From contig NZ_JBEJGX010000003.1 in the NCBI RefSeq assembly GCF_040253635.1, forward strand, positions 7,031,501-7,095,500: 64,000 nt of DNA. The letters are read 5' to 3'. A program made the translations under genes and the position numbers. The notes beneath the pieces were generated by a model, which saw nothing but the letters and a program-made list of their open reading frames with translations, had not been told where the DNA came from and did no database searches. How positions within the stretch are numbered: position 1 is the first letter of the stretch; each line of letters opens with the position of its first letter. Shown here piece after piece: positions 25,143-34,214 of this stretch. This DNA comes from Streptomyces sp. Edi2 (GTDB lineage: Bacteria; Actinomycetota; Actinomycetes; Streptomycetales; Streptomycetaceae).

Positions 25143-26330
25143 TCAAACGGCCAGCGCTGCCGCATCCTCCACCAGTTGGCCGAGGTCCGGCAGAGCGTGG
25201 GACCGGCGCTGGAGCCCCTGGGCGCGGGACCGGTAGGAGCGGTCATCCAGAACGTTGCGCAGCGCCGAGGCCAGCGCGTCGCGCGTCACGTCCTGGACAT
25301 TCATCCGGATCCCGACGCCCAACTCCTGCAGCCGGGAAGCATTGTGGGACTGCTCCGCGAACAGCGGTACGGCCACCATGGGGACTCCGGATGCCAGCGC
25401 CTCCCGGGTCCCGTTGAAGCCGGCATGCGTGAGGAACAGATCGCTGGACCGGAGCAGCAGTTCCTGCTGGACGAACGACGTCAGATGGACGTTGTCGCGG
25501 CGTGGCCCGTCCCACTGCTGCGGGTCGCGATCGGCTCCCAGGGCCACGACACCGGTGACCGGCAGCTCTCCCAGGGCCTCGATGATGGTGTCCAGCAGCG
25601 CACGGGCACCGCCGGGAAGCCGGGTAGCGTTCGAGCCGAGGGTGGCGAGGACGAGCGGCCGGTCCGTGTCGAGTCGGGCGATCTCCGGATCGAGGCCACC
25701 CTGTGCCGTCTGGGCGGGAACCTGGTAATAGCGGGCGCTGGGCAGCCGGTTGTCCGTGGGGTAGAAATCCTCCGGAACGACTCCGGCGCGGAAGGCGCGG
25801 AAGGGGTGCCAGGCGTCGGTGACCGGTGCCAGGCCGAATTTCTCCCGCTGCCGGTTGAGCTCCTCCGTCACGGCGGGATGGGCATAGGGCGCCATCGGCC
25901 CGATGTCCAGAGCGCCGTGCGGGATGCCGAGGATTTCCGCCGCCAGATAGCCGCCGTACTCGGTCGACTCATGGAGGATCAGGTCCGGTTGCCAGCTCTT
26001 CGCCACGTCGAGGAGGTCGGGGACGCCGGACGCGGAAAGGCGCCCGATGAAGGCCGCGGCGAAGAATTCCGGCGCCAGCTCAACGGTAACGGAGCCGGCC
26101 TTCTCCATGCCCGGAGGACGCGGGAACGTGCCGTCCCGCAGCGCCTCCCCCATCGACACCATATGGGGCAGTGTCAGCGCGGTGAGACCCCGCTTCTCTA
26201 TGTGCTGGACGACCTCGGCGCCCGTGGCGACGGCCACCTCATGGCCTGCCGCCTGAGCTCTCTCCGCCACTGGCAGTACCAGCGGTGCGAGGTGCGAATA
26301 GATCGCATGTGCGGTGATGAGGATGCGCAT
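25143..26330 (-). CDS. GT1-family glycosyltransferase
   Basis: Predicted 395-residue GT-B fold glycosyltransferase of family 1 (UGT/MGT type). The N-terminal acceptor domain begins MRILITAHAIYSHLAPLVLP. The C-terminal donor domain has VLATLGSNA, a PSPG-like signature LFLTHAGFNGTREALASGVP, then AVPLFAEQSHNASRLQELGVG. Enzymes of this group move a sugar from a nucleotide donor to natural products such as macrolides, including self-resistance glycosylation. ATG 26330 has GGAGAG just upstream. It probably belongs with the TetR regulator downstream; together they look like a regulated modification or detoxification unit, but acceptor and donor are unknown. Confidence 0.85.
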   Translation of the reverse strand: MRILITAHAIYSHLAPLVLPVAERAQAAGHEVAVATGAEVVQHIEKRGLTALTLPHMVSMGEALRDGTFPRPPGMEKAGSVTVELAPEFFAAAFIGRLSASGVPDLLDVAKSWQPDLILHESTEYGGYLAAEILGIPHGALDIGPMAPYAHPAVTEELNRQREKFGLAPVTDAWHPFRAFRAGVVPEDFYPTDNRLPSARYYQVPAQTAQGGLDPEIARLDTDRPLVLATLGSNATRLPGGARALLDTIIEALGELPVTGVVALGADRDPQQWDGPRRDNVHLTSFVQQELLLRSSDLFLTHAGFNGTREALASGVPMVAVPLFAEQSHNASRLQELGVGIRMNVQDVTRDALASALRNVLDDRSYRSRAQGLQRRSHALPDLGQLVEDAAALAV

Positions 26331-26405
26331 GATGCTCGCTCTCCACGAAGCGGTGCAGGCACCACCGGGTGGGCCCCTGCGCCGCGGGTTTCACGGCCTA
26401 CTGCT

Positions 26406-26434
26406 CAAAAATAAACGCTTGTTGAGAATCTATC
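26406..26434. promoter_or_regulatory. AT-rich promoter/operator region of glycosyltransferase gene
   Basis: An AT-rich 29-bp island about 75 bp upstream of the glycosyltransferase start includes TAAACGCTTGTTGA, with AAC-N4-GTT symmetry of the kind many TetR-family regulators bind. It is the likely promoter/operator of that gene; no exact -35/-10 pair can be fixed. Confidence 0.35.
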
Positions 26435-26928
26435 ACTCGCCTCTGTCGCTCGCGGTTCGTGCCCCTTCGGACCGCCGCCGACGGGAACGCCCCGCGCACT
26501 GGTCCGCAAGTACCTGGTGACTGCGCCTGCGTCTGTGCTCGGCTGCTCAAGCGCGCGGCTGGTCAGCCCCTCGGCTGCTGTTGGGTTGCCCGCCTATGGC
26601 TGTCAGCGGTGCACGCAGGTGGCCGAGTTGTCCTGGCACCAGCCCCGGGCGGGTGATCCATCGCTCTGTCCCGGGCTGCCTTTCTCGCCGCCGCGGAGAT
26701 CTGAGCGCGGCTCACGTCGATCACAGATCCGGAGTGCATCGCCCAACTGAACATACGCCGCCACGACCGACCCGGCGGAGCCCTCCACGAGTACCGGTAT
26801 CCGGGCTGAACACCGGGGATGTACTTTTCGGCACCCACAGGGTCCATACGCTTGCTCACCAGGGGACTTTCCGCGATGGAAAGCTCATGCCATAGTGGCA
26901 AGCCTCGAGTGAGGGAGTGGAGGGCGTC
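26435..26928. other. intergenic region, no gene supported
   Basis: About 490 bp with no coherent reading frame. A weak promoter for the plus-strand gene may be TTTCCG with CATAGT (near 26865-26896), 17 bp apart. Confidence 0.35.
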
Positions 26929-27456
26929 GTGAAGCAGAACGTCAATGGTGGGGGAGCGCGCGAGGGCGTGTTGTCGGCCGAGGCCGCGACGAGTGCCCTG
27001 CGGGACGTGGCGGCTTCGCAGGGTACGGCGCGGCTCCAGGCTCGACTGCTGCCTGCTTGGTATGGGCCGGTGTCCGGTGCGGTCCTGGCGGTCTACGCCA
27101 TCGTGGCGGTGTGGCTGCTGGAGACGGACCAGCTCCTCGTCCAGCAATTCGCCGCATGGCCAGTGGCGTTGCTGGCGGTTTTCGTGATCAAGCGGGCCGC
27201 GCGGCGCAGTGCGGGCGTGCGGCGGTCCGGGTCGGCGCACTCCGTGGACGCCCGGGAGGAGCGCAGGAAGCGGATCTTTACGCACCTGGCCCTTGTCGTC
27301 GTCGCGGCATGCGTGGTGGGGGGAGCGTGCTGGGCGCTCGGTGCGGGCGCGCAGGCCGCCGTCGTCGCCGCAGCCGTCGCCGGGGGGCTCGGCAGCTGGG
27401 CCGGCATTGCCCGGCACAACGCTGTGATCAGGCGTCAACTGCGGGAACTGGTATGA
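26929..27456 (+). CDS. hypothetical protein with four membrane segments
   Basis: Predicted 175-residue membrane protein, family not named. Two hairpins are visible: WYGPVSGAVLAVYAIVAVWLL with AAWPVALLAVFVIK, then THLALVVVAACVVGGACWAL with AAVVAAAVAGGLGSW. A charged loop (SVDAREERRKR) lies between them. GTG 26929 has GGAGGG four bases upstream; GTG 26917 is in frame but less well placed. The stop TGA overlaps the ATG of the next gene (ATGA), so the two are translationally coupled. Membrane protein/winged-helix pairs of this kind are common in actinobacteria, where the regulator controls its partner. Confidence 0.7.
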   Translation: MKQNVNGGGAREGVLSAEAATSALRDVAASQGTARLQARLLPAWYGPVSGAVLAVYAIVAVWLLETDQLLVQQFAAWPVALLAVFVIKRAARRSAGVRRSGSAHSVDAREERRKRIFTHLALVVVAACVVGGACWALGAGAQAAVVAAAVAGGLGSWAGIARHNAVIRRQLRELV

Positions 27457-27788
27457 CCGCCGGCGCGCCACCGGGGACTGTCCTCGACGCGGTGCTGCAC
27501 AACCCCACCCGGCTGGCCGTCGCAGCGTTCCTCTCCGAGTGCGCAGAAGCCGAGTTCGCGGTGGTGCGTGACCACTGCCAGGTGTCGGACTCGGTCATGA
27601 GCAAGGCCGCATCGGCGCTCGAGGACGCCGGATACGTCGAGATCCGCAAGGGCCACGTCGGCAAACGCTCGCGCACCTGGCTCTCTCTCACCTCCGTTGG
27701 ACAGGGGGCGCTGGCCCGGCACGTCACCGCGTTGCAGGAGATCGTCGCTGCGGCCCGGAACGCCGCGGCCGGCATGCGAGCCGAGTAG
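27453..27788 (+). CDS. winged helix-turn-helix regulator
   Basis: Predicted 111-residue MarR-like transcription regulator with a single winged helix. The fold is visible as VLDAVLHNPTRLAVAAFLSE, a recognition region FAVVRDHCQVSDSVMSKAASAL, the wing YVEIRKGHVGKRSRTWLSLT and a C-terminal dimerisation helix (ALARHVTALQEIVAAARN). The length is typical of the small winged-helix DNA-binding group (HTH_34-like). The ATG lies inside the stop of the membrane protein gene, so both are made together. Its target is most likely its own operon, by analogy with similar pairs. Confidence 0.8.
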   Translation: MTAGAPPGTVLDAVLHNPTRLAVAAFLSECAEAEFAVVRDHCQVSDSVMSKAASALEDAGYVEIRKGHVGKRSRTWLSLTSVGQGALARHVTALQEIVAAARNAAAGMRAE

Positions 27789-27873
27789 GCCGGGCCGCCC
27801 CGAACCGTACGTCGCTCGGCTCGTCGTCCGCGCGCCCCGTAACACCGGTGGGGCATGGAGAGGTCCGCAGGTG

Positions 27874-29151
27874 TCAGTGGGGGAGCGCGGTGAGCGGCGC
27901 GGGTAGTGGGCCCGGGTCGCCGGTACGGGCGAAGGAGGCCCAGGCGGCGCGCACCCCGTTGCCGACCGCGTCCACCTGCGCCCAGTTGAGGCCACCCAGC
28001 ATCGGCGTGTCCCGCCAGGCGTCCGCCGAACCGAGGAGCAGCGGGATCTCGGCGCAGTGGGTAGCGCCGTAGGGGGAGCCGGGCGGGCGCCAGTCCAGCC
28101 GGTAACCGTGCACGCGGGCGCCGGAGCGCTCCAGCTCCGCGCGCAGGGCGGTGAGCGGTGCCTCGTAGATGCGCCGCGTGCGTGCGGCGACACTTCCTCT
28201 GTCGCGCGGGCCCTCGGGGAAGGCGGACATGTCGTCGGCGTTCCACCCGTACAGCACGTCCGGGGCGCTGCCGCCGAGGGTGAGCCGCCCGGTGACGCAG
28301 GGCAGTTGGGCGGTGCTGCGCACCGGGCCGAACGGTGGGGCCAGGAAGCTTCCCGTACGACGCCGGTGGTCGGCGGCGGTCCGGGTCTGGGCGGCGAGCA
28401 GCGCTTCGTGCGAGGCGGTACGTGGGTCGGTGCCGAGGTGGGCGGCGAAGACGCGGCCGGTCTCGCGTGACTCGGTCAGGGAGCGGGTGGCGAGGGACAG
28501 CGGCGCGCTCTGGAGGACTGCCCGGCGGAACAGGCCCCGGGCATCGTCCAGTTGCAGCAGGAGCAGGATGGACAGGGCGCCGGCCGACTGGCCGAAGAGG
28601 GTGACGTTGCCGGGGTCGCCGCCGTAGCGGGCGATGTGGTCGCGCACCCAGCGCAGCGCCTCCAACTGGTCGTGGAGGCCGAGGTTGCCTTCGCTCACCC
28701 CGTCGAGGACGAGGTAGCCGAGTGCGCCGAGCCGGTAGCCGGCGCTGACCACGACCACGTCTTGTTCGGCGGCGAGCGCGCCGCCGTCGTACCAGTCGAG
28801 GAGGCCCGCACCGCTGCTGAAGCCGCCGCCGTGGAACCAGACGAGCACCGGGCGGCCGGTCGAGGGGGCGGCCGGAGTGGTCACGGCCCCCGCGGCCGGG
28901 GCGGCGGGGGCCGTGACCGTCAGGAGAAGACAGTCCTCACTCTGCGGGCGCCGGTCGCGGGGCGGGCCCATCACCGCGTCGAGCCGGGACGGCGGCTGTG
29001 GGCAGATCCGGCCCACCGGCGGGGTGTCGATCTCCGGCCCGGTGGGCCCTTTCGGCTCACTCGCCCCTGCAGGCACGGGACAGGGCAGGGCGAAGCGTTC
29101 CGCGGTGGCGAACCGGAGGGGACCGCTGCGGATCACGGAGCGGGCGTTCAT
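27874..29151 (-). CDS. type B carboxylesterase
   Basis: Predicted 425-residue alpha/beta hydrolase of the carboxylesterase type B / para-nitrobenzyl esterase family. Motifs: SEDCLLLTV, the oxyanion region VLVWFHGGGFSSGAG, nucleophile elbow GNVTLFGQSAGALSILLL, and the late GATHCAEIPLLLGS segment that carries the catalytic His. It is shorter than the usual 480-530 residues, missing some C-terminal lid helices. It overlaps the MHS transporter gene by 4 bp (ATGA), so uptake and hydrolysis are coupled. Being divergent from the 3-hydroxyanthranilate operon, it may release an aromatic or acyl unit from an imported ester; this is inferred. Confidence 0.85.
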   Translation of the reverse strand: MNARSVIRSGPLRFATAERFALPCPVPAGASEPKGPTGPEIDTPPVGRICPQPPSRLDAVMGPPRDRRPQSEDCLLLTVTAPAAPAAGAVTTPAAPSTGRPVLVWFHGGGFSSGAGLLDWYDGGALAAEQDVVVVSAGYRLGALGYLVLDGVSEGNLGLHDQLEALRWVRDHIARYGGDPGNVTLFGQSAGALSILLLLQLDDARGLFRRAVLQSAPLSLATRSLTESRETGRVFAAHLGTDPRTASHEALLAAQTRTAADHRRRTGSFLAPPFGPVRSTAQLPCVTGRLTLGGSAPDVLYGWNADDMSAFPEGPRDRGSVAARTRRIYEAPLTALRAELERSGARVHGYRLDWRPPGSPYGATHCAEIPLLLGSADAWRDTPMLGGLNWAQVDAVGNGVRAAWASFARTGDPGPLPAPLTALPH

Positions 29152-30470
29152 GCGTCACCTGCGAGTTCGGGCTGGAGAACGGGCTGATCGGTCGACGTCT
29201 CCGGGGCCACCCGGAACAGCGCCACCGCGCCGACCAGACTGAGTGCGCAGATCCCCACCAGGTAACAGGTCACCCCCGTCGAGGAGTTGCCCGGTCCGAG
29301 GAGCGCGCTGGAGATCACGGGCGCCAGGCCGCCGCCGAGTACCGCACCTGCCTGGAGGATCAGGGAGGTGCCTGAGTAGCGCACCCGCACGGGGAAGGTG
29401 TCGGCGATGATGGCCCCCTGGACGCAGTGGGTCACCGGGATGATCAGGCCCATACCGGCGAGTGCGAGCAGGGCCATGGCGCCGTCTCCGGTGCCGAGCA
29501 GGGGGAAGAACACCGCGCACCAGACGAGGATGGCCACGGATCCCCCGACGAAGAGGGTGCGTCGGCCCTTGCGGTCGGCGAGCCTGGTCCACACCGGTAT
29601 GGAGACGCACCACAGCACCGCGGCACAGGTCACCCCGAGGACGAGAAACTGCTGGTCGTAGCCGAGGTGTCGGGTGCCGTAGGACAGCGTGAAGACCATG
29701 AAGACGTAGGCGACCGCGGAGTTCGCGAGCACGGCGAGCAGGGTCAGGCCCAGTCGGGGCAGTCCGGTCTTCAGCGCTTCGGCGAGCGGGAAGCCGGCCA
29801 CCTCGTCGTGTGCGCGGGCCTGCTGGAAGGACGGCGATTCGGTGACGCGCAGCCGCACGACCAGGCCGACCCCGACGAGGACGAAGCTCAGCAGGAACGG
29901 GACGCGCCAGGCCCAGGCGAGGAAAGTGCCGTGCCCGGCCAGGGAGTTCGTGGCCAGGAAGACGAGGTTCGCCAGCACCAGACCGGCCGGCGTGCCCATC
30001 TGGGGAAAGCCCGCGTACAGGTTCCGTCGTCCCTCGGGGGCGTGTTCCATCGACAGCAAAGTGGCCCCGGCGCCCTCACCGCCCAGGCCGATGCCCTGGA
30101 CGACGCGCAGCACGACCAGCAGCACAGGGGCCCACAGGCCGATGGTGCCGTAGCCCGGCACGAGCCCGATGAGGGTGGAGCCCATGCCCATCATCAGCAG
30201 CGATACCACCAGCGTGGAGCGGCGTCCGAGGCGGTCGCCGAAGTGCCCGAAGACCAGGCCGCCGAGCGGACGGGCCACGAAGCCCACCGCGAGGGTGCTG
30301 AAGGCGGCGAGCGTGCCGGCCGCCGGGCTCAGGGACGGGAAGAACTGCTTGTCGAAGACCAGGGCGGCGGCCGTGCCGTAGAGGAAGAAGTCGTACCACT
30401 CCAAGGTGGTGCCGAGGAGGGTGGCAAGCGCTGTTCTGCTCGCGCCCGTGGGACGCTCCGCGTCGCTCAT
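29148..30470 (-). CDS. MFS transporter, metabolite:H+ symporter (MHS) family
   Basis: Predicted 440-residue 12-helix transporter. The N-terminal LATLLGTTLEWYDFFLYGTAA, the loop FGHFGDRLGRRSTLV (motif A), GIGLGGEGAGATLLSMEHAPEG and GFPQMGTPAGLVLANLVF are characteristic of the MHS family, which imports organic acids such as shikimate, citrate, aromatic acids and osmolytes. The gene is first in a two-gene operon with the esterase and is divergent from the aromatic-degradation operon, sharing a 331-bp intergenic region. A role in taking up an aromatic acid or ester for the neighbouring pathway is the most economical reading. Confidence 0.88.
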   Translation of the reverse strand: MSDAERPTGASRTALATLLGTTLEWYDFFLYGTAAALVFDKQFFPSLSPAAGTLAAFSTLAVGFVARPLGGLVFGHFGDRLGRRSTLVVSLLMMGMGSTLIGLVPGYGTIGLWAPVLLVVLRVVQGIGLGGEGAGATLLSMEHAPEGRRNLYAGFPQMGTPAGLVLANLVFLATNSLAGHGTFLAWAWRVPFLLSFVLVGVGLVVRLRVTESPSFQQARAHDEVAGFPLAEALKTGLPRLGLTLLAVLANSAVAYVFMVFTLSYGTRHLGYDQQFLVLGVTCAAVLWCVSIPVWTRLADRKGRRTLFVGGSVAILVWCAVFFPLLGTGDGAMALLALAGMGLIIPVTHCVQGAIIADTFPVRVRYSGTSLILQAGAVLGGGLAPVISSALLGPGNSSTGVTCYLVGICALSLVGAVALFRVAPETSTDQPVLQPELAGDA

Positions 30471-30801
30471 GGGATTGCCTCATCTGCTGGGGGACGGCGG
30501 GCGGGCCCCGCGTTATCGGTGGATCCTGGGCCCGGTGGCCAGAGGAGACAAATGCCGGTTCGCCCCGCCGCCATAGCGGTTCGGGTATAGCCGGCACCTG
30601 GTCCCGGTAGTCGGCAGTCCGTTCGGCGCGGCGCGTTCCCGGACCTTCGTGGCCCCTGTCACCCCCGTCCTGACCTGTGGGGAAGCGGTCCTGGCGGGCG
30701 GCAGGCGGGAGCGCGCGCCGGAGGCACATACCGAAGTGGGCATAGCAGTAACCCGAAAGATCATTTGTCAGTCATGGCGGCGCGATTCCAGGGTGGGAGC
30801 C
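30471..30801. other. divergent promoter region
   Basis: Non-coding DNA between the MHS transporter and aldehyde dehydrogenase genes. No perfect palindrome like that at 36950 was found here. The sequence near 30745-30770 is locally AT-richer and may hold the plus-strand promoter. Confidence 0.4.
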
Positions 30802-32271
30802 ATGACGGCACAGATTCCGCGGTGGATCCGCAACTTCGTCGACGGGCGGTTCATCGACCCCGAGGGCCACTGCTTCGACGCGACCGACCCGGCCACCGGC
30901 CGCGTGCACGCCCTCGTCCACGAGGCCGACGCTCTGTTGGTGGACCGGGCCGTCACCGCGGCGCGCAAGGCGCTGGACACCTGGTCGGCGACCGCGGTCC
31001 GGGAGCGGACCGACGTGCTGCGCAGGGCGGCGGACCTGATCGAGGCACGGTGCGAGGAGTTCGTGGCCGCCGAGGTGGCCGACACCGGCAAGCCCGTCAC
31101 CCTGGCCCGCGACCTGGACGTGGCCCGGGCCGTGGGCAACTTCCGGACCTTCGCCGACGTGGTCGCCGCCGCCGGCCAGGAGTCCTTCCTGACCGACCTG
31201 CCCGGCGGACGTCACGCCCTCAACTACGCTGTGCGCAAGCCGCTCGGCGTGGTCGCGGTCATCGTGCCGTGGAACCTGCCGCTGCTGCTGCTCACCTGGA
31301 AGGTGGCCCCGGCGCTGGCCTGCGGCAACACCGTCGTCGTCAAGCCCAGCGAGGAGACGCCCGGTACGGCGGCCCTGCTCGCCGAGGTGCTCGCCGAGGC
31401 GGGGCTCCCGGCGGGCGCCTACAACGTCGTGCACGGGTTCGGCGGCGGTTCGGCGGGGGAGTACGTCACGACCCATCCGGGGATCGACGGTGTCACCTTC
31501 ACCGGTTCGTCGGCGACCGGCGCCCGCGTGATGAAGACGGTGGCGCCGCGCGTGCGCCCGGTCTCCTTCGAACTGGGCGGCAAGAACGCCGCGGTCGTCT
31601 TCGAGGACGCCGACCTCGAGGAGACCCTGGACGGCCTGACCCGGTCGGTGTTCGCCAACACCGGCCAGGTGTGCCTGTGCACCGAGCGGGTCTACGTCCA
31701 GCGGTCGGTCTTCGCCGACATCGCCGACGGGCTGGTCGAGCGGGCGCGGTCCCTGAGCCTGGGCAGCCCGCTGGAGGCGTCCACCACTACCGGGCCGCTC
31801 ATCTCGCAGGCACACCGCGAGAAGGTGCGGGCGTATCTGGAGCTTGCCGAACAGCTGGGTGCCAACGTCCTCATCGGCGGGAACACGCCCAGCCTGGGCG
31901 CCGAGCTGGACGGCGGCTCGTGGATCGAACCGACGCTGTGGACGGGCCTGACCAACGCCGACCGGCCGGTGCGTGAGGAGATCTTCGGACCCGTCGCCGC
32001 GCTGATCCCTTTCGACACGGAGGAGGAGGCCATCGCGCTGGCCAATGACACGGAGTACGGTCTCGCCGCCGCCGTGTGGACCCGCGACCTGCGCCGCGGC
32101 CACCGCGTGGCACAGGCGATGAACGTGGGCATGGCCTGGGTCAACACCTGGTTCCTGCGGGACCTGCGCTCGCCCTTCGGCGGTGTCGGCCTCTCCGGCC
32201 TCGGACGGGAGGGAGGCGCCTCGTCCCTGCACTTCTACACCGAACCGACGAACGTGTGCGTGTACCTGTGA
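30802..32271 (+). CDS. 2-aminomuconate semialdehyde dehydrogenase (ALDH superfamily)
   Basis: Predicted 489-residue NAD-dependent aldehyde dehydrogenase that would oxidise 2-aminomuconate 6-semialdehyde to 2-aminomuconate. Catalytic residues are in place: Asn158 (VPWNLP), Glu257 (SFELGGKN) and Cys291 (NTGQVCLCTERV), with the GSSATG cofactor loop at 235-240. The sequence resembles the 2-hydroxymuconic/2-aminomuconic semialdehyde dehydrogenase subgroup (AmnC, NbaE, XylG), and the context with NbaC- and NbaD-type genes supports the aminomuconate substrate. ATG 30802 follows GGTGGGAG. It heads the operon running to 35207. Confidence 0.88.
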   Translation: MTAQIPRWIRNFVDGRFIDPEGHCFDATDPATGRVHALVHEADALLVDRAVTAARKALDTWSATAVRERTDVLRRAADLIEARCEEFVAAEVADTGKPVTLARDLDVARAVGNFRTFADVVAAAGQESFLTDLPGGRHALNYAVRKPLGVVAVIVPWNLPLLLLTWKVAPALACGNTVVVKPSEETPGTAALLAEVLAEAGLPAGAYNVVHGFGGGSAGEYVTTHPGIDGVTFTGSSATGARVMKTVAPRVRPVSFELGGKNAAVVFEDADLEETLDGLTRSVFANTGQVCLCTERVYVQRSVFADIADGLVERARSLSLGSPLEASTTTGPLISQAHREKVRAYLELAEQLGANVLIGGNTPSLGAELDGGSWIEPTLWTGLTNADRPVREEIFGPVAALIPFDTEEEAIALANDTEYGLAAAVWTRDLRRGHRVAQAMNVGMAWVNTWFLRDLRSPFGGVGLSGLGREGGASSLHFYTEPTNVCVYL

Positions 32272-32360
32272 AGGCGCCCGCCGCGACGGGGGCACCGACC
32301 CCCGGTTCCCGCACCCGTGATCGAACCGGCTGCCGGCAACACACCGGTGGCCAGAAGGAC

Positions 32361-32483
32361 ATGACCGTGGACATCGCCCCGCACGCCGTATCCGGCGGCC
32401 GCAGGCCAGGACCCGGCGTACGCCGCGCGTCCGGCGTCGCCGCCGCGCTCACCGCCGGCCACGGCGCAGGAGATGACCGATGA
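32361..32483 (+). CDS. possible 40-residue leader protein
   Basis: An open frame of 40 residues (MTVDIAPHAVSGG to the end GAGDDR) with AGAAGGAC just before its ATG and a stop overlapping the ATG of the next gene (ATGA). It sits in the 208-bp gap between the dehydrogenase and the oxalocrotonate decarboxylase genes. It is rich in Gly/Arg/Ala and matches no family known to me. It may help translation of the downstream gene by coupling, or be a chance frame; the good ribosome binding site and coupling argue for translation. Confidence 0.35.
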   Translation: MTVDIAPHAVSGGRRPGPGVRRASGVAAALTAGHGAGDDR

Positions 32484-33244
32484 TCGCCGACGAGACGATC
32501 GGCGCACTGGCCACCCGGCTCGACGACGCCCAGACGTCCGTGGCCGACACCCCGAGCCTCGCCGGCACACACCCCCTGGACATCGACGACGCCTACGCCA
32601 TCCAGGCCGCGCTCCTCGCCCGGCGTGTGGCGCGCGGCGAGCGCACCACCGGCGTCAAGCTGGGCTTCACCAGCAAGGCCAAGATGGCGCAGATGGGGGT
32701 TTCGGAGATCATCGTCGGCCGGCTGACCGACGCCATGTGCGTGGCCGACGGCGGCGAGGTCGAACTGGCCCGGTTCATCCGCCCGAAGGTGGAGCCGGAG
32801 GTCGCCTTCCGGCTCGCCCGGGACGTGGACACGGGCGCCCCCGGCACCGACATCACCGCCTGTGTGGACGCCGTGGCCCCCGCGCTGGAGATCATCGACT
32901 CCCGTTACCGGGACTTCCGTTTCACCTACGAGGACGTCGTCGCGGACAACACGTCCGCGGCGGGCTACGCCATCGGCCCGTGGCTGCCCGTCCAGGATGT
33001 GCCCGACCTCCCCGTACGGCTGCACGGTGAGAACCGCGAGATCCTGGGTTCCACCGCAGCCATCCTCGACGGACCGTCGCACGCACTGCGCGCGCTGTTC
33101 CACATGGCCCGGCGGCGGCGTATCCCGCTGCGGGCGGGCGATGTCGTGCTCGCCGGCGCGGCCACCGAGGCGATCCCCCTGACCCCTGGGGTGACCGCAT
33201 GCGAGATCACCGGTCTCGGCCGGGTCAGTATGAGGAGTGTGTGA
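32480..33244 (+). CDS. 2-oxo-3-hexenedioate (4-oxalocrotonate) decarboxylase
   Basis: Predicted 254-residue metal-dependent enzyme of the FAH-related hydratase/decarboxylase family (MhpD/DmpH/NbaG). Visible are [17 protein letters not shown], metal ligands in [14 protein letters not shown], and [14 protein letters not shown], with [17 protein letters not shown] near the end. It would decarboxylate the 4-oxalocrotonate produced after deamination of 2-aminomuconate, giving 2-oxopent-4-enoate. The decarboxylase rather than hydratase assignment rests on its neighbours and on a second family member at 37062, which fits the hydratase. AGGAGATGACCG precedes the start; its stop overlaps the next ATG by one base (TGATG). 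Confidence 0.82.
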   Translation: MIADETIGALATRLDDAQTSVADTPSLAGTHPLDIDDAYAIQAALLARRVARGERTTGVKLGFTSKAKMAQMGVSEIIVGRLTDAMCVADGGEVELARFIRPKVEPEVAFRLARDVDTGAPGTDITACVDAVAPALEIIDSRYRDFRFTYEDVVADNTSAAGYAIGPWLPVQDVPDLPVRLHGENREILGSTAAILDGPSHALRALFHMARRRRIPLRAGDVVLAGAATEAIPLTPGVTACEITGLGRVSMRSV

Positions 33245-33693
33245 TGCACCAGGCCCGTATCGTCCCGGGGAAGGCGACGCCGCGCGGCCGCTTCCCGCAC
33301 TTCCGCCGCGCCGGTGACCTCGTGTTCGTCTCCGGCACCAGCTCCCGCCGCCCCGACAACTCCTTCGTCGGCGTCACGACGGACGGGATGGGCACGACCG
33401 ACCTCGACATCCGGGCGCAGACCCGCGCCGTCATCGAGAACATCGCCGACATCCTCGCCGATGCAGGCGGCAGCCTCGCCGATGTCGTCCAGGTGACCAC
33501 CTACCTGGTCTCCATGAACGACTTCGGAGGCTACAACGAGGTCTACGGCCGGCACTTCGATGAGAACGGCCCGGCCAGGACCACCGTCGCCGTCCACCAA
33601 CTCCCCCATCCCCACCTGCTCATCGAGATCCAGGCCGTGGCCCACCTGCCGGCCACCGCCACGGCCGCCACCACCATCGAGGAGACACCGTGA
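33244..33693 (+). CDS. RidA-family 2-aminomuconate deaminase
   Basis: Predicted 149-residue protein of the YjgF/RidA/UK114 family. The fold is seen in [58 protein letters not shown] and [20 protein letters not shown], with the substrate-binding Arg in the PARTTV segment. In the 2-nitrobenzoate/3-hydroxyanthranilate pathways a RidA-like enzyme deaminates 2-aminomuconate to 4-oxalocrotonate, and its place between the dehydrogenase/decarboxylase and the dioxygenase supports this. GAGGAG lies before the ATG. Other RidA proteins act on enamines generally, so the specificity is contextual. Confidence 0.82.
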   Translation: MHQARIVPGKATPRGRFPHFRRAGDLVFVSGTSSRRPDNSFVGVTTDGMGTTDLDIRAQTRAVIENIADILADAGGSLADVVQVTTYLVSMNDFGGYNEVYGRHFDENGPARTTVAVHQLPHPHLLIEIQAVAHLPATATAATTIEETP

Positions 33694-34211
33694 CCGACAT
33701 TCCCGAGGTCATCGACTTCCAGGGCTGGATCGACGCCCATGCGCACCTGCTGAAGCCGCCGGTGAACAACCGGACCATGTCGCTCGGCAACGACTTCATC
33801 GTCCAGATCATCGGCGGCCCCAACCAGCGCACCGACTTCCACCTGGACCCGTACGAGGAGTGGTTCTACCAGATCAAGGGGGACATGCATGTCGGCCTCA
33901 TGACCGACGAGGGCCCGCGGACCGTGCACGTGAAGGAGGGGCAGGCGTGGCTGCTGCCGGGCAATGTGCCGCACTCCCCGCAGCGCCCCGACCCCGGCTC
34001 CATCGGCCTGGTGATCGAGCGGGTCCGCGAAGAGGGCACACTGGAGAAGTTCCTGTGGTTCTGCCCGTCCTGCTCCGCGACCGTGCACGAGGTGGAGCTC
34101 CAGGTCCGCGACATCGTGGCCGATCTGCCGCCGGTGTTCGCGGAGTTCTACGGTGACGAGCAGGCCCGCGTGTGCTCCGCGTGCACCACCGTGCACCCCG
34201 GGAAGGGCTGA
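33690..34211 (+). CDS. nbaC: 3-hydroxyanthranilate 3,4-dioxygenase
   Basis: Predicted 173-residue cupin dioxygenase that opens 3-hydroxyanthranilate to 2-amino-3-carboxymuconate semialdehyde. The Fe(II) ligands His51, Glu57 and His95, and substrate residues Arg47, Arg99 and Glu110, fall at the positions known from the bacterial Cupriavidus enzyme. The second, rubredoxin-like iron site is complete as Cys125/Cys128 (FCPSC) and Cys162/Cys165 (VCSAC). The GTG start overlaps the upstream stop (GTGA), and GAGGAGACACC provides the ribosome binding site. This is the committed ring-opening step of the cluster and its most certain member. Confidence 0.95.
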   Translation: MTDIPEVIDFQGWIDAHAHLLKPPVNNRTMSLGNDFIVQIIGGPNQRTDFHLDPYEEWFYQIKGDMHVGLMTDEGPRTVHVKEGQAWLLPGNVPHSPQRPDPGSIGLVIERVREEGTLEKFLWFCPSCSATVHEVELQVRDIVADLPPVFAEFYGDEQARVCSACTTVHPGKG

Positions 34212-34214
34212 CCG

